Shown here: one piece after another, positions 1 to 6,784 of the stretch
Position numbering within the stretch: position 1 is the first letter of the stretch
How the letters are laid out: every line of letters begins with the position of its first letter
Assembly (NCBI GenBank): GCA_020848595.1
Contig: JADLHV010000054.1
Location: forward strand, 1 to 8,149
Reading direction: 5' to 3'
Length of the DNA stretch: 8,149 nt
From: Bacteroidia bacterium
Lineage (GTDB): Bacteria; Bacteroidota; Bacteroidia; NS11-12g; UBA955
Made by a program: the position numbers and the translations under genes
Notes under the pieces: model-generated
What the model was told of the DNA's origin: nothing
Seen by the model: only the letters and a program-made list of their open reading frames with translations
Database searches by the model: none

Positions 1-99
1 TATATCAGATGCATAGCACTCCTGCTTGTCTATTATACTTAAAATACAATACTCTAATATGCCTTTGCGCATCTGCGACCGGGTATTCTCCAAATCCAT
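1..99 (-). CDS. PadR-family transcriptional regulator, N-terminal part only (gene runs off the window)
   Basis: An ATG at 99-97 opens a frame of 33 codons with no stop to the window edge. The peptide begins MDLENTRSQMRKGILEYCIL and continues through SIIDKQECYASDI. This matches the start of Bacteroidota PadR proteins, which typically read M-x-x-E-N-x-x-x-Q-M-R-K-G-x-L-E-[FY]-C-I-L followed by an acidic turn and Y-[AP]-S-[DE]-I. That stretch is the first helix and the entry into the winged-helix DNA-binding domain. The rest of the wing and the C-terminal dimerisation helix are outside the window. PadR proteins are usually ligand- or stress-responsive repressors that also repress their own gene; in Bacteroidota they often precede a PspC-domain gene, which cannot be checked here. 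A -7 box lies 4 bp upstream of the ATG and a strong dyad covers the -33 region, supporting this start. The family call rests on the N-terminal signature alone. Confidence 0.85.
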   Translation of the reverse strand, partial: MDLENTRSQMRKGILEYCILSIIDKQECYASDI

Positions 100-103
100 G
101 CTG

Positions 104-135
104 CAAAGATAATGTAAAATTATAGTACTATGCAA
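104..135 (-). promoter_or_regulatory. Bacteroidota-type promoter of the padR gene
   Basis: Read on the minus strand, TATCTTTG (111-104) is an exact match to the Bacteroidota -7 consensus TAnnTTTG. A TTG (135-133) sits 21 bp upstream in the -33 position, close to the usual spacing of about 19-21. Only 4 bp (CAGC) separate the -7 box from the ATG at 99, so transcription should begin at or within a few bases of the start codon. The TTG lies in the spacer of the 125-145 inverted repeat, so a protein bound there would block the promoter. Confidence 0.7.
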
Positions 136-145
136 TACATAGTAC
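125..145. promoter_or_regulatory. Perfect inverted repeat, probable PadR autoregulatory operator
   Basis: Arms GTACTATG (125-132) and CATAGTAC (138-145) are perfect reverse complements around a 5-bp spacer (133-137). The spacer contains the TTG of the padR -33 element. A dimeric winged-helix repressor would be expected to read such a dyad, and PadR proteins commonly bind dyads in their own promoters. The position over the promoter suggests negative autoregulation. What is seen is the dyad and its overlap with the promoter; that PadR itself is the ligand is inferred. Confidence 0.65.
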
Positions 146-236
146 CTTATCAGACTAAATTATTTTTTTAATCGACTAATTTTTAATGCTATTTTGACTT
201 ATCTAAATCTTGTTGATCTAACAATCACCTTTATTT

Positions 237-3200
237 CTAACCTTTCCATTCTGGTAACCTGCCTGGTGTGTATGGAAATTTATTTTTATCAAGTTGCTTG
301 TCTAATGCCTCTAATAAGACATTTAATTCCTTCGCAATCTGATATACTGCGTTGAACTCAAGTTTAAGCTCTGCAAGTCTATTTATATATGTTCCTGTAG
401 GTGCTTGACTTGTTGCCCATAAATTATAAACTATGCCCTCTAATGAGCCTATTAAACCTGGTAATGTCTCAAATTCTCTCGATGATCTACTGCCATCACC
501 ATACATAAGTAAATTAAATGCACGAATTTTAAGGTCTATTGCAGCCAATAAATCTAAAGTCTCTTGGTCGTTAATTTGATGACTATTTTGCTTTACATAA
601 CGCACCTTATTGGCTAATTCTGAACAGTAATTATTAACACCAGTAACCACTCTTCTAAACTCAGAAAGCTCTTGATTAAACGATTCATCTCCTGTATTAG
701 AATTAAAACTAACCAATTTAAAATTAATAGGACCACAAAGATCTTGTATCTTACTACTTTTAACGAGTTGAATAGAAACCTGATAATCGCCCGGTAATGC
801 CATTGCTCCATGATCATCTCCCTCATATGGATTATCAGGATCGGGCGTATAAAATGAAACTGGACTAGTCTTTTCTAAATATCCATCCCATACCAATCTA
901 TTCATACCTTTTTTAGGCGAACGTTTATATTGACGTATAATATTGCCTTTTACATCCTTTATAATAATCAGCAAATAAGTCTCTGGTTCTTGGTCTTCTA
1001 TTCTAAGACTATCAATACTCGGATAATAATCGTTTTCTTGTTGCTCTTCTTTCGACTTTCTTATTTCCTTTAAGGTTTTATATTCATCTCTAATGTAATA
1101 GTTAATTACAGCTCCTAAAGATGGATTCTCTGCTGTATATAGACTTGCGCCCTGAAAAGATTTTCCTTTATGGCCTAAAGGTGTAGATGGAACAAATACT
1201 AATCCTGGTTTTATTGGAAAAATACTAGCAGGTTTTGTCTCTAAATCAATTCTAATGTTTTTAAAATGTTGTAAAGCACTGTAATCATCTAAAACGTAAA
1301 AACCACGTCCAAATGTGGCTAAAACCAAATCATTCTCTCGCTCTTGAATTACAATTTCTCTAACACAAACAGTAGGTAAATTGCCTAATTTCTCCCATGT
1401 TTTTCCTGCATCAATACTTGTAAATACACCAAACTCGGTTCCTGCAAACAAAAGCTCCGGATTAATATAATCTTCTGCTAAACAGTATAATGAACCACGC
1501 TCTGGTAAATTGCATGTCATAATCTGCCAACTCTTGCCTTGGTCAATTGACTTGACTAAATAAGGTTTAAAATCACCATTTCTATGATTATTAAATATTG
1601 CCCAAGCTTCATTAACATTATTCTTTGAAGCATAAATATTTTGAACCAAACATTGCTTCGGAATACCAATAATATTATCAATTCTAATCCAAGATTTACC
1701 ACCATCTGAACTCACTTGTATTAACCCATCATCTGTTCCAGCATACAGTAATTGTGCATTCTTTGGAGATTCAGCAAACGCGGTTACATTTCCATAAATA
1801 CTTGTCGATTGATTCTTTGCAACAGCGTCTACACTCCATATCTTACCCATAACTGGTAACTTATTCCTATCAATTCCTCTTGATAAATCTGGACTTATAA
1901 TCTTCCAACTCGAGCCCATATCAGTGCTCTTGTATATAAATTGTGATGCAAAGTACAATGTTTTGTTGTCGTGTTGACTTAAAACTATTGGAGCATCCCA
2001 ATTAAATCTATTAGCCGCATCTCCTTTGCCCTCTTGTGGTTTTATATCTATGGCTTCTCCTGTTTTCCTATTATATCTAACTAAACCGCCATATTGCCAT
2101 TGCGAATAAACAATGTCCGGGTCTTTAGGATCCACAACGGTCTTGAAACCGTCGCCACCTACTGTTACAAACCAATCTAAATTATGAATTCCACTTGAAC
2201 TAATAGTTCTTGATGGGCCTCCTAATGTATTATTGTCTTGTGTTCCTCCGTATATGTAATAAAAGGGTTTTGAATTATCTACCGTTACGCGATAAAACTG
2301 AGTTACCGGAATATTTGCTTTAAAATCCCAAGTCCCTGCAGCATCCCAAGTTTCATATAATCCTCCATCACAACCCATAAGATAATGCGCCGGAAAGTCT
2401 TTGTCTACCCATATAACATGATTATCAACGTGCTTATTTTTTTCTCCAAGTCCTTTAAATGTCTTGCCCCCATCTATACTTACCATTGCCCAAGTGTTCA
2501 TTGAATATATCTTATCTGGATTAATTGGGTCAGCAAAAATTTCACAATAATAATTGCCAGCAGTCGTATGGCCAGATTGTTTTGTCCAACTAGCTCCTCT
2601 ATCGCTCGATTTATAAAAACCACCATTTTCTGTTGCTTCTATAAGTGCATAAACAATGTCTGTATTGCCTTGCGGGATAGCTACACTGATACGTCCTAAA
2701 TCACCTTTAGGCAATCCTCCTTCTAGTTTCTTCCAATTTATTCCTCCGTCTGTACTAGAATAAATAGCCGATTCTGGTCCGCCTCCTAAATATGTCCACT
2801 CATGTCGTCTTCTTTGATGAGCTGTTGCATATAATACATTTGATTTTCCTGGTACGATATGTATTTCATTGAAACCTGTATTTTCACTTACATTCAATAT
2901 TCTCGTCCAGTTTATGCCACCATCTATTGTTTTGTATATACCCCTTTCGCCACCTGAACTCCATAAAGGACCATAGGCAGCAACATAAACGATATTGCTG
3001 TTATTAGGGTCAACGGCTATCATACCAATATGTTCGCTCGTTTTTAACCCCATGTTTTTCCAAGACTTTCCGCCATCTTCTGTCTTGTATATCCCGTCTC
3101 CATAGCCAACACTCCTTTGATTGTTGTTTTCGCCTGTTCCCAACCACAATAGATTAGAATTATTGGGATCCATAGTTATACATCCTATTGAATATGAACC

Positions 3201-3491
3201 ATAAGAATCGAATACGGATTGAAAGGTTGTGCCTGAATTATCGGTTTTCCAAACACCTCCACTAGCGGCTACTACATACCATTGCGATTTATTATTTGGA
3301 TTAACACACAAATCGCCAATTCTTCCAGATGTAACGGCAGGCCCGATGGATCTAAATTGCATGGCATTAGCAACTGTTCCAAAAGTACTTTGAGTTACAG
3401 GTAATGTTTGACTAGTTGTCTTTTTGTTTGATTTCTGAGCATTTATACTATACGAGAATAGTAAAACACTGAGTAAAAAAGGTAGTTTCAT
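237..3491 (-). CDS. Secreted Asp-box (BNR/sortilin-like, VPS10-type) beta-propeller protein, 1084 aa
   Basis: The ATG at 3491 begins a clear Sec signal peptide: MKLPF, a hydrophobic core to about residue 15, and a probable signal peptidase I site after SINA (residue 18). The mature protein has about ten Asp-box motifs of the form S/T-x-D-x-G-x-[ST]-[WF], near residues 82, 136, 187, 246, 295, 338, 521, 594, 648 and 692. They are typically spaced 45-70 residues, with one long interval at 345-520. This is typical of large seven- or ten-bladed propellers of the sortilin and GH74-like group. The stretch LATFGRGFYVLDD (723-735) is a family hallmark closing the propeller. Residues about 790-930 look like a beta-sandwich, with IIRQYKRSPKKGMNRLVWDG resembling FlgD-type Ig folds, and 935-1070 is largely helical. 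There is no type IX secretion tail and no lipobox cysteine, so a periplasmic or Sec-exported location is most likely. Substrate and activity are unknown: many relatives are labelled glycosyl hydrolase without proof, and no catalytic pair can be assigned. The gene looks intact. Confidence 0.88.
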   Translation of the reverse strand: MKLPFLLSVLLFSYSINAQKSNKKTTSQTLPVTQSTFGTVANAMQFRSIGPAVTSGRIGDLCVNPNNKSQWYVVAASGGVWKTDNSGTTFQSVFDSYGSYSIGCITMDPNNSNLLWLGTGENNNQRSVGYGDGIYKTEDGGKSWKNMGLKTSEHIGMIAVDPNNSNIVYVAAYGPLWSSGGERGIYKTIDGGINWTRILNVSENTGFNEIHIVPGKSNVLYATAHQRRRHEWTYLGGGPESAIYSSTDGGINWKKLEGGLPKGDLGRISVAIPQGNTDIVYALIEATENGGFYKSSDRGASWTKQSGHTTAGNYYCEIFADPINPDKIYSMNTWAMVSIDGGKTFKGLGEKNKHVDNHVIWVDKDFPAHYLMGCDGGLYETWDAAGTWDFKANIPVTQFYRVTVDNSKPFYYIYGGTQDNNTLGGPSRTISSSGIHNLDWFVTVGGDGFKTVVDPKDPDIVYSQWQYGGLVRYNRKTGEAIDIKPQEGKGDAANRFNWDAPIVLSQHDNKTLYFASQFIYKSTDMGSSWKIISPDLSRGIDRNKLPVMGKIWSVDAVAKNQSTSIYGNVTAFAESPKNAQLLYAGTDDGLIQVSSDGGKSWIRIDNIIGIPKQCLVQNIYASKNNVNEAWAIFNNHRNGDFKPYLVKSIDQGKSWQIMTCNLPERGSLYCLAEDYINPELLFAGTEFGVFTSIDAGKTWEKLGNLPTVCVREIVIQERENDLVLATFGRGFYVLDDYSALQHFKNIRIDLETKPASIFPIKPGLVFVPSTPLGHKGKSFQGASLYTAENPSLGAVINYYIRDEYKTLKEIRKSKEEQQENDYYPSIDSLRIEDQEPETYLLIIIKDVKGNIIRQYKRSPKKGMNRLVWDGYLEKTSPVSFYTPDPDNPYEGDDHGAMALPGDYQVSIQLVKSSKIQDLCGPINFKLVSFNSNTGDESFNQELSEFRRVVTGVNNYCSELANKVRYVKQNSHQINDQETLDLLAAIDLKIRAFNLLMYGDGSRSSREFETLPGLIGSLEGIVYNLWATSQAPTGTYINRLAELKLEFNAVYQIAKELNVLLEALDKQLDKNKFPYTPGRLPEWKG

Positions 3492-3507
3492 GAGAATTTT
3501 ATTGGTC

Positions 3508-3539
3508 CAAAGTAAGGTTATATTTTTATTTTGGTCAAA
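3508..3539 (-). promoter_or_regulatory. Candidate promoter of the Asp-box propeller gene
   Basis: On the minus strand TTTG (3539-3536) is followed after 20 bp by TTACTTTG (3515-3508), which differs from TAnnTTTG at one fixed position. Spacing and composition fit the Bacteroidota -33/-7 pair. The -7-like box ends 16 bp before the ATG at 3491, predicting a 5' leader of about 10-13 nt. Together with the 147-bp gap to bshA this suggests the propeller gene has its own transcript. Confidence 0.45.
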
Positions 3540-3638
3540 CTCTCTTAACGAAATTTTTTGTGTATCAGTCCATTATAAGTTAAGAAACTTAAATAATCAT
3601 TAGATTGAATCAAAAAATAATGAAAAATTTGGCGCTTT

Positions 3639-4775
3639 TTAAGACTTCTGCGGCGCTTTTACCAAACTCAAGTACACGTCTTCATATAATGGCAATATTT
3701 TGTCTATATGAAAGTCGTTTGCTCTTGCAAGTGCATTTATTCTGAATTGGTGCAATATTTTGTCATCAGTCAAAATCTTTAATGCATTCTTTGCCATGTC
3801 CTCTACATCTCCAACATTACTCAAATATCCTGTCACTCCATGAACATTTACTTCTGGAATACCTCCTGTATTAGAAGAAATAACAGGGACTTCACATGCC
3901 ATAGCTTCAAGCGCTGCTAATCCAAAACTTTCTGTTTCTGATGTCAATAAAAACAAATCACAGACGGATAATATTTCTTCTATTTGCTCTTGTTTACCTA
4001 AAAATGTAACACGATCACATACACCCATTTCTCTTGCCATTAATTCTATGTTCATTCTCTCTGGGCCATCGCCTATCAACAATAATCTAGATGGAATTTT
4101 ATCTGCTACTAAAGCAAATACTTTAACGACATCTTCTACCCGCTTTACTTTACGAAAATTTGAAGTGTGAACTAAAATTTTTTCATTGTTAGGGGCTATT
4201 GCCATCTTGAAATGCTCCTTTTTCTGCTTTGTAAATCTTGAAAAATCTATAAAGTTTGGAACCACATAAATAGGTCTCTGAATGTGAAAGTTTTTAATGG
4301 TATCATTTTTTAGACTTTCCGAAACAGCTGTCACTGCATCTGAATGATTAATTGAATATGAAACAACTGGTTCGTAGGTTGGGTCTTTTCCTACCAGTGT
4401 TATATCTGTTCCATGAAGTGTCGTAACAATTGGAATATCAATCCCTTGTTCTAGTAAAATATTTTTCGCCATCAATGCAGCACTTGCATGGGGAATAGCA
4501 TAATGAACATGTAATACTTCTAATTTATATTGCTTAACTGTATCAACGATTTTACTAGCAAGTATTGTTTCATAAGGTACATACTCGAATAGTGGATACT
4601 TGTAAATTGACACCTCATGAAAGAAAACATTCGGATTAAAAAAATCTAACCTAGCTGGTTGACTATAACTGATAAAGTGAACATGATATCCCTTTGCTGC
4701 TAGGGCTTTTCCAAGTTCGGTAGCCACAACACCACTACCTCCAAATGTCGGGTAACATACTATTCCAATATTCAT
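3639..4775 (-). CDS. bshA: BshA, N-acetyl-alpha-D-glucosaminyl L-malate synthase (bacillithiol synthesis)
   Basis: This cytosolic GT4, GT-B-fold glycosyltransferase joins UDP-GlcNAc and L-malate to make GlcNAc-malate, the first step of bacillithiol synthesis. From the ATG at 4775 the protein is 378 residues, matching the usual 375-380. An in-frame TTG at 4790 would add five residues but overlaps the -7 box, so 4775 is preferred; it gives the canonical start MNIGIVCYPTFGGSGVVATE. Motifs in order: the GGSG nucleotide-sugar loop (12-15), HVHYAIPHA (89-97), TLHGTDITLVG (119-129), VVPNFID (171-177), SNFRKVKR (205-212), GDGPER (235-240) and the GT4 E-x7-E motif in ESFGLAALE (Glu282 and Glu290). The PTFGGSG start together with HVHYAIPHA and SNFRxVKR separates BshA from generic GT4 enzymes. 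BshB and BshC are not in the window; scattered bsh genes are common in Bacteroidota. It appears to be transcribed alone. Confidence 0.95.
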   Translation of the reverse strand: MNIGIVCYPTFGGSGVVATELGKALAAKGYHVHFISYSQPARLDFFNPNVFFHEVSIYKYPLFEYVPYETILASKIVDTVKQYKLEVLHVHYAIPHASAALMAKNILLEQGIDIPIVTTLHGTDITLVGKDPTYEPVVSYSINHSDAVTAVSESLKNDTIKNFHIQRPIYVVPNFIDFSRFTKQKKEHFKMAIAPNNEKILVHTSNFRKVKRVEDVVKVFALVADKIPSRLLLIGDGPERMNIELMAREMGVCDRVTFLGKQEQIEEILSVCDLFLLTSETESFGLAALEAMACEVPVISSNTGGIPEVNVHGVTGYLSNVGDVEDMAKNALKILTDDKILHQFRINALARANDFHIDKILPLYEDVYLSLVKAPQKS

Positions 4776-4787
4776 TATTAATGTCAA

Positions 4788-4795
4788 CAAAGATA
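4788..4795 (-). promoter_or_regulatory. -7 promoter box of bshA
   Basis: TATCTTTG on the minus strand is an exact TAnnTTTG match ending 12 bp before the bshA ATG at 4775. I see no TTG at the 19-21 bp position upstream, so the -33 element is weak or absent. The predicted leader is about 6-9 nt. The box overlaps the alternative in-frame TTG at 4790, which argues against that upstream start. Confidence 0.55.
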
Positions 4796-4890
4796 CGAAA
4801 CTTTTGTTCCGACATATATAGAGTTTTGTTATTACATCATAAGCAGTACATTATTTTTAATGCATGATGAATATAAAATTTTTAAATAAC

Positions 4891-5316
4891 CTATTGAGTT
4901 CTGTTTAAACTAATTAATTTTTGATATAATTGATTTAAATAAATTGATTGTAATTTTACTCCTATTGGCCATTTGTATGCATATAAAACCTTATTATTTT
5001 GAACAATATCTATAAACGCGGTCATATTGCCAGTTTCATCCTGATGAATAAGGGATAAGCTATCTTTGTTAATTAATTTATCAAGAGCTTTTAAATCAGG
5101 TTTATTTATTTTTACAAAATGTATCGTATCAGATTTTAAATTACTCAATTGGTAAAAATAACCATCGCCTCTCAAGGTATTAGTGATAGTTTCCCCGGTA
5201 AATCCTCCAGTTGTTCCAAATCGAATTTCTGTGTTATTTTTTTTATAAAACTCCTTTGAAGATTTACAATTAACAAGAATTAAAACACAAAATATTCCAA
5301 CTAAAATATTCTTCAT
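4891..5316 (-). CDS. Small uncharacterised lipoprotein with an FGxxGGFTG motif, 141 aa
   Basis: The ATG at 5316 is chosen over an in-frame TTG at 5334 because it gives a clean lipoprotein signal: MKN, a hydrophobic core ILVGIFCVLILV, and lipobox LVNC with Cys17 as the probable lipidated residue, followed by KSSKE. The mature part of about 124 residues contains EIRFGTTGGFTGETIT (34-49), then YFYQLSNLKSDTIHFVKI and a Lys/Leu-rich helix-prone stretch. Similar small Bacteroidota lipoproteins carry an FG-x-GGFTG segment followed by a G-x-[VY]-Y strand, but I know of no assigned function. There are no catalytic-looking residues or repeats. It starts 39 bp after the pheS stop with no convincing promoter between, so it may be read from the pheS promoter. 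The lipobox call is firm; the function is unknown. Confidence 0.8.
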   Translation of the reverse strand: MKNILVGIFCVLILVNCKSSKEFYKKNNTEIRFGTTGGFTGETITNTLRGDGYFYQLSNLKSDTIHFVKINKPDLKALDKLINKDSLSLIHQDETGNMTAFIDIVQNNKVLYAYKWPIGVKLQSIYLNQLYQKLISLNRTQ

Positions 5317-5355
5317 AGAGTTCTGTATTATCAAATTATAACGTCAAGAAATTAA

Positions 5356-6375
5356 CTAAAACTGTTCAAGAAATCGAATATCATTCTCAAACATTTGCCT
5401 GATATCTTTAATGCCATATTTTAACATGGCTATTCGATCGATACCCATACCAAAAGCAAATCCGCTATATTTATCAGGGTCTATTCCACAGTTCTTAAGT
5501 ACACTTGGATCAACCATCCCACAACCCAATATTTCTAACCATCCTGTTCCTTTAGTTAATCTTGAGTCCTGTTCTGTTTCCATACCAAGATATATATCCA
5601 TTTCTGCACTTGGTTCAGTAAACGGAAAATAGGAAGGTCTAAAGCGTATTTCTCTCTCTCCAAAAAATTGCGAAACGAAATAATATAATGTTTGTTTTAA
5701 ATCAGAGAAACTTACATTTTCATCGATATATAAACCTTCTATTTGATGAAAAAAACAATTTGATCTAGCAGAAACGTCTTCATTTCTGTATACCCTGCCT
5801 GGCATTAATGCTCTGATTGGAGGCTTCACTGTTTCCATTAATCTAACCTGAACGCTGCTAGTATGAGTTCTTAATGCAAAGTTTCCTCTCGGTTCTTTTT
5901 CAACAAAAAAGGTATCTTGCATATCCCTGGCAGGATGATTTTCGCCGAAATTTAATGCAGTAAAATTGTGCCAATCATCTTCTATTTCGGGCCCGTATTC
6001 TACATCAAAACCTATTTTTTCAAAAATATTTATTATTGAATTTTTAACTAAACTTATGGGGTGTAATGACCCTATTGTGTTGGCATTAGTGGGTAAACTC
6101 AAGTCTGCCGCGTCAGCGGGAAATTTTTTTTCTGATGAAAATTTTTCCTTTGATTCGTTAAATTTGGCTTCAATACTTTGTCTTAATACATTTAATTGTT
6201 TCCCAATTTCGCGTTTTTCTTCTCCTGCTACTTGCTTGAACGATTCAAATAAATCATTTATTTCTCCTTTTTTCGATAGAAATTTTAAACGGAAATTTTC
6301 AAGCATTTCTTTGCTTTCAATTTTAAAATCCGCAGATTTGTTTTTTAAGTCTTCTATTCTTTCAAGCATACTCAT
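5356..6375 (-). CDS. pheS: PheS, phenylalanine--tRNA ligase alpha subunit
   Basis: This is the catalytic subunit of the cytosolic alpha2-beta2 enzyme that charges tRNA-Phe with phenylalanine using ATP. From the ATG at 6375 it is 339 residues, normal for bacterial PheS; a second ATG at 6369 would give 337. A farther upstream TTG (6426) is rejected because the -7 box would then lie inside the gene. Residues 1-95 form the charged coiled-coil tRNA-binding arm. The class II core follows: HPISLV (105-110), the DDWHNFTALNF and HPARDMQDTFF segments, RTHTS (169-173), motif 2 RNEDVSARSNCFFHQIEG (197-214), FPFTEPSAEMD (251-261), ILGCGMVDP (282-290) and motif 3 GFAFGMGIDRIAML (305-318). Ala307 is the wild-type residue at the substrate-selectivity position known from E. 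coli Ala294. All key motifs are intact. pheT is not adjacent, so the beta subunit must be encoded elsewhere. Confidence 0.97.
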   Translation of the reverse strand: MSMLERIEDLKNKSADFKIESKEMLENFRLKFLSKKGEINDLFESFKQVAGEEKREIGKQLNVLRQSIEAKFNESKEKFSSEKKFPADAADLSLPTNANTIGSLHPISLVKNSIINIFEKIGFDVEYGPEIEDDWHNFTALNFGENHPARDMQDTFFVEKEPRGNFALRTHTSSVQVRLMETVKPPIRALMPGRVYRNEDVSARSNCFFHQIEGLYIDENVSFSDLKQTLYYFVSQFFGEREIRFRPSYFPFTEPSAEMDIYLGMETEQDSRLTKGTGWLEILGCGMVDPSVLKNCGIDPDKYSGFAFGMGIDRIAMLKYGIKDIRQMFENDIRFLEQF

Positions 6376-6379
6376 GGTG

Positions 6380-6409
6380 CAAAAATACTTCAATCTTTCA
6401 ATTGGACAA
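6380..6409 (-). promoter_or_regulatory. Bacteroidota-type promoter of pheS
   Basis: On the minus strand TATTTTTG (6387-6380) matches TAnnTTTG exactly, and a TTG (6409-6407) lies exactly 19 bp upstream. The -7 box is only 4 bp (CACC) from the ATG at 6375, so the transcript is predicted to begin at or next to the start codon. This also settles the choice of start: any in-frame start farther upstream would lie in or above the promoter. Confidence 0.65.
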
Positions 6410-6745
6410 TCCAAGCTTTTCCTCAATCAAAAATAAATATATATAATTTAAAAGAATATATAGTATTAATATAGTGCTGTGGATTTCGTGATAACTCTCT
6501 AAATATTTATTTTTTTATTCTTAAGTTACCCTTTATTTATTATTTACTCACTCTTTATTACTTTTTGAGATGCTTGATTTTATTAGTGTTTTTGCACTTA
6601 GTTAACAATTCAACATAGGTGTTAATGAATTTTATATGAACTTAATGTAAATGATGATAACCATACTATTTATTGATTACTTTTACACTTTTGTTGTCTG
6701 TAATTCACATTAAATTTCTCTATTATTTTGTTCCACGTATTTAAT

Positions 6746-6765
6746 ACATTTATGCGCATATATGT
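6746..6765. repeat. Imperfect 20-bp palindrome (18 of 20 positions symmetric)
   Basis: The perfect 10-bp core TATGCGCATA (6751-6760) is flanked by ACAT (6746-6749) and ATGT (6762-6765), with one mismatched pair (6750/6761). It lies 19 bp beyond the stop codon of the Ig-like lipoprotein gene. In the direction of that gene no T-run follows, so it is not a standard intrinsic terminator. It could be a protein-binding dyad, a weak 3'-end hairpin or chance. Confidence 0.4.
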
Positions 6766-6784
6766 TGTTAACTATGTTGACAAA

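Larger units (their letters stand above)
6376..6784. other. 409-bp AT-rich intergenic region between the Ig-like lipoprotein gene and pheS
   Basis: Apart from the pheS promoter (6380-6409) and a palindrome (6746-6765), I see no supported gene. Both strands are broken by stop codons, and the plus-strand frame entering from 5966 is the mirror of pheS. There is no tRNA-like fold, no T-box-type leader and no GC-rich hairpin with a U-run. The tract is dominated by A/T stretches such as 6430-6470 and 6500-6560. The lipoprotein transcript must end here, but no canonical intrinsic terminator is visible. Confidence 0.7.

Noticed and set aside
153..180. GACTAAAT / GACTAAT imperfect direct repeats 21 bp apart
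   Set aside because: Short, imperfect and AT-rich; no relation to promoter or gene boundary that would give it meaning.
210..224. TTGTT-N5-AACAA hairpin after the propeller gene as a terminator
   Set aside because: The stem is only five pairs, nearly all A-T, and no U-run follows in the direction of transcription.
614..826. Minus-strand open frame of 70 codons inside the propeller gene
   Set aside because: It is an out-of-frame shadow of the 237-3491 coding region with no own promoter or motif.
3576..3591. TAAGTT-AAGA-AACTTA hairpin between bshA and the propeller gene
   Set aside because: Six weak A-T-rich pairs without a following T-run; not distinguishable from chance in this composition.
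5411..5632. Plus-strand open frame of 73 codons
   Set aside because: Antisense to the C-terminal part of pheS; no family resemblance.
5966..6436. Plus-strand open frame of 156 codons
   Set aside because: It lies antisense to pheS, whose protein is unmistakable; the translation has no recognisable domain and is a mirror of the coding strand.
6480..6500. TGTGGATTT and nearby TGATAAC as DnaA-box-like sites, hence a possible replication origin in the AT-rich gap
   Set aside because: Each differs from the DnaA consensus at two or more positions, there is no cluster of exact boxes, and no origin-linked gene is near.
6611..6779. CAACATAG (6611-6618) and CTATGTTG (6772-6779) as a long-range inverted repeat
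   Set aside because: An 8-bp match over about 160 bp of AT-rich DNA is expected roughly once by chance; flanks do not extend it.
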